A stretch of 5,920 nt of DNA, taken from assembly GCA_027622355.1 (NCBI GenBank), contig JAQBZT010000190.1, positions 1 to 5,920 of the forward strand, written 5' to 3'. How positions within the stretch are numbered: position 1 is the first letter of the stretch; the number at the start of each line of letters is the position of its first letter. Shown here in pieces: positions 1 through 5,809 of the stretch. The position numbers and the translations under genes were made by a program. Origin of the DNA: a bacterium. Lineage in GTDB: Bacteria > UBA8248. Below the pieces are notes generated by a model. That model saw only the letters and a list, made by a program, of their open reading frames with translations. It was not told the DNA's origin and searched no databases.

Positions 1-591
1 GAGAATGGTGCCACCGGCTTGGATGATGACGAAACGGTCACGCTGTAGGTCGAGTCCCACCGCGCCGGTGACGGCGCCCTCTTCGGTCAGAAGCTGGAAG
101 ATGAACAGATCTTCGATGACGCGGATGTTTCTACGGGTGGACCGTTTAATTTCACGAACGAGGGCCGTCTGGACTTTCTTGCCAGTGGTTTCATTGTAAT
201 GGACGCCTCGGTTGTATCTGAGGCCAGGAGAATTCAGCTGGTAAAATCGGCCGTCCTCCGTCTTATACCAGGACAATCCGTACCGTTCGAGATCGTAGAC
301 GGTCTTGGGGGCACCCCACGTGAATGTCCGGACCAGATCCTGATCGGCGAGAAAGCGGGAATAAATGACGCTGTCCTCAAAGTGGATTTGAGGAGAATCC
401 TTGGGGTCCGCGTGCCCCAGCGCGGCGTCGTATACGACGCAGGCGAGATTCGTCGTGCCCGACTTGCCGAACACTCCCTTCGCCACGAGAATAACATCAG
501 CGGAGTGCTCACTCGCCTCGATGGCCGCACGGCAGCCCGCAGCGCCAGTGCCGATGACGAGAACATCACAAGAATACCGCTCTTCTTCCAT
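1..591 (-). CDS. Fumarate reductase/succinate dehydrogenase-type FAD-binding flavoprotein, N-terminal part (cut by window edge)
   Basis: This is the N-terminal ~197 residues of a flavoprotein; the reading frame is still open at base 1. Seen: a Rossmann dinucleotide-binding start (SCDVLVIGTGAAGCRAAIEA, GTGAAG at residues 14-19), then a Lys-Ser-Gly-Thr-Thr-Asn flavin-contact loop (FGKSGTTNLA), then EDGRFYQ and TGKKVQTAL, which match in order the EDGxxYQ and TGxxxxxxL segments of the SdhA/FrdA/NadB/AprA family. No histidine stands in the flavin-contact loop where SdhA and FrdA carry covalent FAD, so FAD is probably non-covalent. The ATG at 591 is preferred: it follows the large-subunit stop by one base and has GGGGA 8 nt upstream. 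An in-frame ATG at 606 would add five residues and overlap that gene. The family reduces or oxidises C-C bonds next to carboxylates, but the substrate-binding part lies outside the window. Inference: it acts on the same compound as the hydroxylase, or on its product. Confidence 0.87.
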   Translation of the reverse strand, partial: MEEERYSCDVLVIGTGAAGCRAAIEASEHSADVILVAKGVFGKSGTTNLACVVYDAALGHADPKDSPQIHFEDSVIYSRFLADQDLVRTFTWGAPKTVYDLERYGLSWYKTEDGRFYQLNSPGLRYNRGVHYNETTGKKVQTALVREIKRSTRRNIRVIEDLFIFQLLTEEGAVTGAVGLDLQRDRFVIIQAGGTIL

Positions 592-592
592 T

Positions 593-2890
593 TCAGGAGT
601 CCCCATTGTCTTGTTTTTTCTTCGCCTGCAATGCGAGCCATACCCGCTCGGGAGAGAGCGGAAGTTCCTTGATTCGCACGCCCGTCGCCTGCGCCAAAGC
701 GTTGGCGATGGCAGGCGAGGCTGCGATGTTCCCGCTCTCGCTCACCCCTTTTGCCCCGTAAGGACCAGGCCCCCCACCCTGCTCCAAAATGTCCGAACGG
801 AACTCTTTTGGAAGATCCTCGAAGGTCGGAACTCGGTAGTCGATCAGATTCGGGTTAATAAGTTGGCCATCCTCGACGACCATCTCCTCGAACAGGGCCG
901 CGCCGATACCCTGCATGGAAGCCCCCTCGTCCTGTGTCTCGACGAGCTCGCGGTGGATGGCGTAGCCCGCGTCGATCACCGAGGCGTAGCGGCAGACCTC
1001 AATCGCACCCGTGGATTCATCCACCTCCACCTCTGCCGCACCGACGGAAATCTCCCAGAAAGAGCGATCTCCCACCACGCCTCCCTCATCCTCCATGCGG
1101 ACCATGCCATCGCCGCCAAGCTCACCCACAGGCATCCCGAAGTAAGCCTCAATCACCTCGCCGTAGGAGTGACCCTCCCCGTCCCGGAAAACCTGACCGT
1201 CGGCGACGGTGATTTTCTCCAGAGGCATGTCCCACAAATCGCCCGCTGCTTTTGCCAGTGCACTCCGAACATTGTCACACGCGCGCTTGACGGCCTGTCC
1301 CATTGAAACCGTCGTCCGGCTCATCGATGTAGCCTGATCATAGGGGCTGATCGCGGTGTCGGGAGGGCTGAGTCGGACCTTCTCCAGCGGAAGGCCGAGT
1401 TCCTTGGCCGCGATGATGCGCATGACCGTAAAAGCCCCCTGGCCCACCTCAACGCTTCCCATGAGGACCGTCGCACATCCGTCGGCGTGAAGCCGGATTG
1501 AAGCCTGAGAGACTGTTTGGCTTCCGCCACCATCCTTAAAGCCCATGGCAATCCCGCGGCCGCGCCGCTTGCCCGGGGAGGATTTCAGCGGAGCGTCCCA
1601 GCCCACCAGATCGAGCGCCCGGCCGAGGATTTCGTGGACATCGCAGTCCAGGGGACGTTTGCCGGGAACGTAGATATCTCCGCGGTTGAGGAGGTTTTTC
1701 TTTCGGATCTCCACCGGATCCAGAGCGAGTTGCTCGGCAATCATGTCCATCTGGGACTCACATGCCCATCCCACCTGTGGCGCTCCGAAGCCACGATAGG
1801 AACCGGAGGGGATGTTGTTCGTGTAGACGGCGTAGCAATCCACCCAGAGGTGGGGAATCCTGTAAGGACCTGGGGCCCGGTACCCGGCCTTGTTCGCCAC
1901 CCGCGGACCGGTGTCGGCGTAGGCGCCCGTATCGATGATGATTTCAACCTTTTTCGCAACGAGCGTTCCGTCGCCCCTTACCCCCACACGGCTTTTCACC
2001 ACGGCGGGATGGCGGGTGATCGACCGGAACATCTCCTCCATCGAGAGCTCGACCTTGACCGGCTTGCCCACTTTCCAGGCCAGTGCCACCGCGAGGGGCT
2101 CAGCCTTTGAGTAGGCTTTCGAGCCGAAGCTGCCCCCGATGTAGGGGACGATCACACGAACCGCGTTCACAGGAAGACCGAAGAGAAGGGCGATGTCTTT
2201 TTGGACCGGGAACGGATGCTGGGTGGAGGACCAGATGGTCACCTCGCCGGACTGAACCTGGGCGATGGATATGAAGGGCTCAAGAGGGACGGCATGGATG
2301 GCGGGGAGGCGGAAGGTGTCCTCCAGAACGAGGTCCGCCTCCTCAAATCCTTTTTCCACGTCTCCCTTGTCATAATGGTAGTGGTGGCAAATGTTGGTCC
2401 CAGGTCGGAACCGCAAGGTGTGGATGTCGGAGAAAAGAACTGAGGGCCGCATGGTCTCATGGACGATTGGGGCGTCCTCTTTCATCGCCTCTACAGGATC
2501 GAGGATGGGGTCCTCCTCTTCATAGTCCACATCGATGAGATTCAACGCCGCCTCGGCTACGGCCGGGTCCTTGGCCACGACCGCCGCGACAGGTTCCCCC
2601 TCATGCCGAACCACGTCGATGGCGAGGATGGGCTGATCCTTCATGGCCACGCCAAAGTAAGGATCCATCTCACGCAGATCGTCCCCAGTCAGGACCCCCG
2701 CCACGCCCGGCAACGAGGCGGCGGCCGACACATCGATGCTGCGGATCCTCGCCCGCGGAAGGGGGCTGCGCAGAACACGGGCGGTGAGCATGTCTGGAAT
2801 GCACAAATCCCCCGTATAGGTCGCCTGACCTGTCACCTTTTCTCTGGCGTCTACGCGGAGCGGGTCGCTCCTATGGTTTTTATCCACCAT
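593..2890 (-). CDS. Molybdopterin-binding large subunit of a xanthine-oxidase-family hydroxylase (CoxL/XdhA/HcrA-like)
   Basis: This 765-residue protein has the usual length and domain order for the catalytic subunit, which holds the Mo-pterin-cytosine-type cofactor and hydroxylates its substrate with water-derived oxygen. Residues ~8-130 form the aldehyde-oxidase/xanthine-dehydrogenase a/b hammerhead domain (DAREKVTGQATYTGDL; HEGEPVAAVVA at 96-106). The rest is the Mo-binding region: GGSFGSK (252-258, classic form GGGFGGK), SYRGFGAPQ (364-372), a GSVEVGQG loop (478-485), the SMSRTTVSMGQA helix start (522-533) and GAKGVSE (712-718), whose E718 matches the catalytic base of xanthine dehydrogenase. 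The Cys loop AYRCSFR of genuine CO dehydrogenase is absent: SYRGFG stands in its place. It is therefore a CoxL paralogue and unlikely to oxidise CO. The ATG overlaps the small-subunit stop by 11 bp and has GGAG 4 nt upstream. Family assignment is near certain; the substrate is unknown. Confidence 0.95.
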   Translation of the reverse strand: MVDKNHRSDPLRVDAREKVTGQATYTGDLCIPDMLTARVLRSPLPRARIRSIDVSAAASLPGVAGVLTGDDLREMDPYFGVAMKDQPILAIDVVRHEGEPVAAVVAKDPAVAEAALNLIDVDYEEEDPILDPVEAMKEDAPIVHETMRPSVLFSDIHTLRFRPGTNICHHYHYDKGDVEKGFEEADLVLEDTFRLPAIHAVPLEPFISIAQVQSGEVTIWSSTQHPFPVQKDIALLFGLPVNAVRVIVPYIGGSFGSKAYSKAEPLAVALAWKVGKPVKVELSMEEMFRSITRHPAVVKSRVGVRGDGTLVAKKVEIIIDTGAYADTGPRVANKAGYRAPGPYRIPHLWVDCYAVYTNNIPSGSYRGFGAPQVGWACESQMDMIAEQLALDPVEIRKKNLLNRGDIYVPGKRPLDCDVHEILGRALDLVGWDAPLKSSPGKRRGRGIAMGFKDGGGSQTVSQASIRLHADGCATVLMGSVEVGQGAFTVMRIIAAKELGLPLEKVRLSPPDTAISPYDQATSMSRTTVSMGQAVKRACDNVRSALAKAAGDLWDMPLEKITVADGQVFRDGEGHSYGEVIEAYFGMPVGELGGDGMVRMEDEGGVVGDRSFWEISVGAAEVEVDESTGAIEVCRYASVIDAGYAIHRELVETQDEGASMQGIGAALFEEMVVEDGQLINPNLIDYRVPTFEDLPKEFRSDILEQGGGPGPYGAKGVSESGNIAASPAIANALAQATGVRIKELPLSPERVWLALQAKKKQDNGDS

Positions 2891-3380
2891 TCATCTCCAC
2901 AGCTGCCTTGCGGACTGCTTCGATAATCCGCCGATATCCCGTGCATCGGCATATATTTCCATTGAGTTGCCGGCGTATCGTCTCTTCATCTGGATTGTGC
3001 GTTTCCCGAAGCAAGGCCAGTGCGGCCATAATGAGACCGGAGGTGCAAAACCCGCACTGGAGTGCAAAGCAATCCACGAAGGCCTGCTGAAGGGGGTGGA
3101 GCTTGCCGTTCTCGGCCAGCCCCTCGATGGTTTCCACCTTCTTGCTCTCGATGTCGGCCGCCAGCATGGTGCAGGCGCTCACCGCCATGCCATCCACGAG
3201 GACGGCGCACGCTCCGCACACCTCCATGTCGCAAGATCGCTTGGCTCCCCTGAGTCCAAGCTCGTCTCGAAGAAAATCCAAGAGGAGGGTTTCGGGAAGA
3301 ATCATCCTCTCATAGGCCTTTCCATTGACAATCGTCCGGAGGGGGATTTCCCTGATGGGTGGAACGCCGATGGGGCTCAT
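2880..3380 (-). CDS. [2Fe-2S] small subunit of the molybdenum hydroxylase (CoxS/HcrC/XdhC-type ferredoxin subunit)
   Basis: This 166-residue protein carries both iron-sulfur clusters that pass electrons from the Mo site to FAD. The plant-type ferredoxin domain (about 13-85) has C50, C55, C58 and C70 (CDMEVCGAC then SAC). The helical [2Fe-2S]-binding domain (about 86-160) has C109 and C112 (QCGFCTSG) and C144 and C146 (CRCTGY). All eight ligands are present. The fourth position of the first motif is Glu53 where many relatives have Gly, and TSG replaces the more common TPG. The frame stays open upstream to 3608, but that extension is antisense-like junk inside the FAD gene. The ATG at 3380 is chosen because a strong Shine-Dalgarno site precedes it, because its ATGA overlaps the stop of the FAD subunit (classic translational coupling), and because it gives the family's usual length. 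About ten residues precede the ferredoxin fold, slightly longer than typical. Confidence 0.95.
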   Translation of the reverse strand: MSPIGVPPIREIPLRTIVNGKAYERMILPETLLLDFLRDELGLRGAKRSCDMEVCGACAVLVDGMAVSACTMLAADIESKKVETIEGLAENGKLHPLQQAFVDCFALQCGFCTSGLIMAALALLRETHNPDEETIRRQLNGNICRCTGYRRIIEAVRKAAVEMNGG

Positions 3381-4255
3381 TGTTGTTCCTCTCCAACTCC
3401 ATTCAGGGCACGTCGCACCGCTCGGGCTGTAAACTCCGCCACCAGACCTCGCTTGTACTCGACCGAACCGTGGAGGTCGCTGATCGGATCCACGCCATTT
3501 GCCGCCAGAGCACCGACATCCCTGAGGTTGCCATCGAGGTCGGAATCGCTTTTGCCGCAGAGAGCCTCCTCCACCTCTCCCAACCGCCGGGCAGAGGGCT
3601 CGATGCAACCGACGGCCACACGGGCCTCTTCGATTCGGCCCGACTCACTCCGCCGGAGAAAAGCCGAAATGCCGAGGCTCGGCCGTTTATGTATTCCAAA
3701 TTTCAAATAGGCACCGCTCCATCCATCGGAAAGTCGCGGTATCTCGATTGATTCGATAACCTCCCCGGGCCCGATGGCCGTCTCAAACGCTCCCGCCCAG
3801 AATTCCTCCGCTGGAACTTCGCGACTCCCTTTGGCACCCCGGATTCGGATCTTCGCCCCCCAAGCGATCAACAAGGTGGCCGGATCCGAGTGGGGCTCCG
3901 CAAACGCCAGATTCCCCGCCAGCGTACCTGTGTTTCTCACCCTCACATTCGCCACCTTGCCCTCCACCTCTGCAAGCAGTGAAAATTCCTCCCGGACAAG
4001 AGGAGAATTTTCCAGCTGGCGGTGGGTGACGCCGGAACCGATCACCAGAGCCCCGTCCCCCCTGCGGATTTCCAGACCAGCCAAGGATTTGACACCTTTG
4101 AGATCGACCAAATGCTCATATGAGGCAAAACCCTGCTTCATCAAGAGCAGGATCTCGGTGCCACCCGAAAACACCCGTGCGCTCTCGCCCTGCTTCTCCA
4201 GGAGTTGGAGCGCCTCATCCAGGGTGTCGGGGCGATGGAGCGTAAATGGCTGCAT
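3377..4255 (-). CDS. FAD-binding medium subunit of the molybdenum hydroxylase (CoxM/XdhB-like)
   Basis: At 292 residues this has normal length for the medium subunit, which takes electrons from the [2Fe-2S] clusters and passes them to an external acceptor. Seen: a PCMH-type FAD domain (about 1-175) beginning FTLHRPDTLDEALQLL, with the two FAD-pyrophosphate loops SGGTE (30-34) and RNTGTLAGN (107-115) followed by the PHSDP segment (121-125). A CO-dehydrogenase flavoprotein C-terminal domain follows (about 182-284), containing LKFGIHKRPSLGISAF and ending YKRGLVAEFTARAVRRAL. There are only two cysteines (217, 233) and no inserted loop, so it lacks the extra [4Fe-4S] cluster of the 4-hydroxybenzoyl-CoA reductase beta subunit. 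That points to the oxidative branch of the family rather than a ferredoxin-driven reductase. The ATG lies 5 bp after the CoxG-like stop; its ribosome site is weak (AGTGAG), so coupling to the upstream gene is likely. Confidence 0.95.
   Translation of the reverse strand: MQPFTLHRPDTLDEALQLLEKQGESARVFSGGTEILLLMKQGFASYEHLVDLKGVKSLAGLEIRRGDGALVIGSGVTHRQLENSPLVREEFSLLAEVEGKVANVRVRNTGTLAGNLAFAEPHSDPATLLIAWGAKIRIRGAKGSREVPAEEFWAGAFETAIGPGEVIESIEIPRLSDGWSGAYLKFGIHKRPSLGISAFLRRSESGRIEEARVAVGCIEPSARRLGEVEEALCGKSDSDLDGNLRDVGALAANGVDPISDLHGSVEYKRGLVAEFTARAVRRALNGVGEEQQ
3387..3394 (-). promoter_or_regulatory. Shine-Dalgarno site fixing the small-subunit start
   Basis: The minus strand reads GGAGAGGA, then a 6-nt spacer, then the ATG at 3380. 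It is the strongest ribosome site among the structural genes. It decides between this start and the much longer upstream-open frame. It sits within the last codons of the FAD-subunit gene, fitting an ATGA stop-start overlap with its own re-initiation signal. Confidence 0.75.
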
Positions 4256-4260
4256 ACGGG

Positions 4261-4716
4261 CTACGACTCACTTTCAATCATTTGCGCGAAAGAAGAAGTA
4301 AATTTCTCGAGACCCTCATGTACCTTGCGCTTCACCAGCCCCTCCCCGAGGGAGGCGATCTTTCCCCGGATTTCGGCATGGAGGCGAATTTCGACAGCCG
4401 TATGGTTGTCTCCTTCCGGCTCGAGACCAACGTCCGCACGCCAGCGTACCCGGGTTCCCAGCTTGTCGTCCGTTCCGCTGGCCTCGATGGCGAGACGGCG
4501 GTTTTCCTCGCTTTCGACGACATCAAGTTCCATCTTAATGCTCACCGAAAACGGCCCCACGCGTTCCACCACCGTGGCTCCGTAGCGCTTATTTGGCTCA
4601 ATGACTTCAACCTTCTTGCATCCCTCGATGCATCCCGCTACCCCCTCGATGTTCCACAGGCCTTTCCAGACGGTTTCGGGGTCCCGATGAATCACCGCCT
4701 TCTTGTTAATATCCAT
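4261..4716 (-). CDS. coxG: CoxG-like SRPBCC-fold accessory protein
   Basis: This 151-residue protein has the CoxG layout (carbon monoxide dehydrogenase subunit G, SRPBCC/START-like ligand-binding fold): an N-terminal strand then DPETVWKGLWNIEGVAGCIEGC (helix plus the VxxCxPG-like turn, here VAGCIEGC), RYGATVVERVGPFSVSIKMELDVVE (33-68 region), and the C-terminal long helix GEGLVKRKVHEGLEKFTSSFAQMI (125-147). CoxG accompanies CO dehydrogenases and related hydroxylases. Recent work on mycobacterial CO dehydrogenase, cited from memory, links it to membrane association and quinone delivery. No C-terminal transmembrane segment is seen, so this version should be soluble or only peripherally bound. 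It opens the structural part of the operon and lies 5 bp before the FAD subunit. GGGTG lies 8 nt before the ATG. Inference: it lets the hydroxylase hand electrons to the respiratory quinone pool. The symbol is by family, not by proven function. Confidence 0.85.
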   Translation of the reverse strand: MDINKKAVIHRDPETVWKGLWNIEGVAGCIEGCKKVEVIEPNKRYGATVVERVGPFSVSIKMELDVVESEENRRLAIEASGTDDKLGTRVRWRADVGLEPEGDNHTAVEIRLHAEIRGKIASLGEGLVKRKVHEGLEKFTSSFAQMIESES

Positions 4717-4733
4717 TTCGTCTACACCCGAGA

Positions 4734-4817
4734 TTAAGAAGCATCGATAAGATCACCTTCTTGGATGCGAGCTATCACCTGCGCCTTGATCGAATCCAGG
4801 CCGACCATTCGCTTCAT
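4734..4817 (-). CDS. Possible 27-residue small ORF between the regulator and the coxG-like gene
   Basis: The frame starts at an ATG whose ATGA overlaps the stop of the IclR gene, the same arrangement as at the medium/small subunit junction, and runs MKRMVGLDSIKAQVIARIQ-EGDLIDAS to a TAA. A second in-frame Met is at residue 4. It ends 17 bp before the coxG-like ATG and fills most of the 97-bp gap. GAAGA lies just upstream as a weak ribosome site. The predicted peptide is a short amphipathic helix with no Cys cluster or membrane segment; I recognise no family. It could be a translated leader that couples regulator and coxG translation, or a chance frame: 27 codons are too few to judge by composition. 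Confidence 0.3.
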   Translation of the reverse strand: MKRMVGLDSIKAQVIARIQEGDLIDAS

Positions 4818-5665
4818 TTCTTCACGGTGGAAACGGCCTTCTTTGCCGGAACGTTCCGCCCCTTCCTGTGTAAGGCGCCTCCGTCAACCCTCTCACCGGA
4901 AAATGAATTCGGCGACATCGAGCCGAGCATTTTGGAAAGCTCAGCCGCGCCGAGCAAGGCCGCCTTGCCAAGTACGGGCAATTGAGCTTCCGTGAACCGC
5001 TCGGTGGGACCGGAAATGCCCATTGCAGCCAGCACCTGACCACGATGGTCGAAGACAGGAGCCGAGATACCGGACACCTCCTCTCTCCATTCCCCTCGGC
5101 TGATGGCGAAACCCCTTGCACGGATTTTTCTGAGTTCGCTTCTGAAATCCTTCACCGTGCATATGGTTTTCGCGTTGAATCGCCTAAAACCCGCGAGGAC
5201 GACTTCTTCCACATGGGCTTTCGAAGAATGGGCGAGGATAGCCTTCCCCGAGGCCACGCAATAAGCCGGCGCGCGGGCGCCCGTTCGTGAGACCAAGCGG
5301 ATTGGCTGAGGGCTTTCCAGCGTCTGCACGTAGACTATTTCGACGCCGTCCAACATGGCGAGGTGAATCGTCTCTTGGGTCTCTTCCCACAAGCTCCGAA
5401 GAATTTCCCATCCCACCTCGGCGATATCGAGGTGTTCCAGTGCAGCCGCACTGAGATGGAGGATTTTAAGCCCGAGCTTGTACCGCCGGTTCTGGGGATC
5501 TTGCATGATATAGCCCCGCTCTTGCAGGGCGCGAAGGATCCGGTACTGCGTCGCCATCGGAATGTGTAGCAGAGCGTAGAGATCTTTGGCACTTAATTCT
5601 TTGGTGCGCGAAAAAGCTTCGAGGATGTCGAATGCCTTGTATAAAGCAGAAGGAGAGCCGCTCAT
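4814..5665 (-). CDS. IclR-family transcriptional regulator
   Basis: At 283 residues it is slightly long for the family (about 250-260). The N-terminal winged helix-turn-helix spans about 8-62 (ALYKAFDILEAF, recognition-helix region PMATQYRILRALQERGYI at 36-53, wing RRYKLGLKIL). A linker helix and the GAF-like effector-binding domain follow (about 80-248), with ALLDG-like AMLDGVEIVYV (103-113), RTGARAPAYCVASGKAILA (127-145) and the IclR signature GEWREEVSGISAPVFDHRG (191-209). After the usual end (AELSKMLG) there is a tail of ~35 residues, basic at the end (HRKGRNVPAKKAVSTVKK). The ATG at 5665 is preceded by GGAG with a 7-nt spacer. It is codirectional with and immediately upstream of the hydroxylase genes, so it may be cotranscribed and is the obvious candidate to control them in response to the substrate or a metabolite. 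Activator or repressor cannot be decided from sequence. Confidence 0.95.
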   Translation of the reverse strand: MSGSPSALYKAFDILEAFSRTKELSAKDLYALLHIPMATQYRILRALQERGYIMQDPQNRRYKLGLKILHLSAAALEHLDIAEVGWEILRSLWEETQETIHLAMLDGVEIVYVQTLESPQPIRLVSRTGARAPAYCVASGKAILAHSSKAHVEEVVLAGFRRFNAKTICTVKDFRSELRKIRARGFAISRGEWREEVSGISAPVFDHRGQVLAAMGISGPTERFTEAQLPVLGKAALLGAAELSKMLGSMSPNSFSGERVDGGALHRKGRNVPAKKAVSTVKK

Positions 5666-5677
5666 ATATATTCTCCA

Positions 5678-5705
5678 TATTGATAATTAGTTTTCAGTAT
5701 CAATA
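5678..5705. promoter_or_regulatory. Inverted repeat, candidate operator between promoter and IclR start
   Basis: Perfect 8-bp arms TATTGATA (5678-5685) and TATCAATA (5698-5705) are separated by 12 bp, so arm centres are 20 bp apart, roughly two helical turns on one DNA face. It lies directly downstream of the predicted -10 box and ends 12 bp before the regulator's ATG, where a bound dimer or tetramer would block initiation. Autoregulation is common in the IclR family; assigning this site to the adjacent regulator is inference. The AT-rich setting raises the chance of fortuitous symmetry. Confidence 0.5.
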
Positions 5706-5735
5706 ATTGTTAACCCCTGTCCTCTATTGTGTCAA
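5706..5735 (-). promoter_or_regulatory. Sigma70-like promoter for the IclR gene and probably the operon
   Basis: On the minus strand a consensus -35 box TTGACA (5735-5730) is followed by an 18-bp spacer and AACAAT (5711-5706) as a 4-of-6 -10 box. Alternative -10 choices (TAACAA with 17 bp) are poorer. Transcription would start near 5700, inside the inverted repeat, giving a leader of about 35 nt with a good ribosome site. The perfect -35 and the AT-rich setting support it; the -10 is the weak part. I see no second promoter in the 97-bp gap before the coxG-like gene. Confidence 0.55.
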
Positions 5736-5753
5736 GGGAAGATTCTTTCCTTG
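5733..5753. promoter_or_regulatory. 21-bp near-perfect palindrome overlapping the -35 box, candidate operator
   Basis: The plus strand runs CAAGGGAAGA from 5733, has its centre T at 5743, and TCTTTCCTTG to 5753. Nine of ten base pairs are symmetric, the single break being G5737 against T5749. It overlaps the -35 hexamer by three bases on its promoter-distal side, where an activator that touches RNA polymerase, or a competing repressor, would bind. Length and symmetry resemble dimer-binding operators. The one-base centre leaves no loop and no U-tract follows, so it is not a convincing terminator. Confidence 0.5.
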
Positions 5754-5809
5754 GAAAAGCGCATTCTGTGCCTACCTGTGCATGGTGAATTGATAATTTT
5801 AGATTGAAT

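Larger units (their letters stand above)
5679..5798 (+). repeat. Pair of direct 10-bp repeats ATTGATAATT
   Basis: ATTGATAATT occurs at 5679-5688, overlapping the left arm of the inverted repeat, and again at 5789-5798, 110 bp away. Both copies are followed by T-rich sequence ending in AG (TAG / TTTTAG). The distance is close to a whole number of helical turns, so one protein could bind both and loop the promoter. In AT-rich DNA a 10-bp match is suggestive, not proof. Confidence 0.35.

Noticed and set aside
401..1306. Plus-strand open frame of 301 codons
   Set aside because: It lies wholly antisense to the well-supported large subunit and flavoprotein start, has a low-complexity Arg/Pro/His-rich product, and shows no family motif.
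3381..3608. N-terminal extension of the small-subunit frame to 3608
   Set aside because: The added 76 residues are Arg/Gly-rich and overlap the FAD subunit in another frame. The ATG at 3380 has a strong Shine-Dalgarno site and gives normal family length.
2967..3710. Plus-strand open frame of 247 codons
   Set aside because: It is antisense to the small and medium subunit genes, with no recognisable domain and no ribosome site; a by-product of GC-rich codon usage.
593..4716. True CO dehydrogenase (coxMSL) or 4-hydroxybenzoyl-CoA reductase
   Set aside because: The large subunit lacks the Cys active-site loop needed for CO dehydrogenase, and the FAD subunit lacks the extra [4Fe-4S] loop of the CoA reductase.
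4736..4768. Alternative hairpins in the regulator-coxG gap (AAGAAG/CTTCTT and GCATC/GATGC arms)
   Set aside because: The arms are only 5-6 bp with long loops and no U-tract. They are mutually exclusive pairings that could arise by chance; not enough for an attenuator or terminator.
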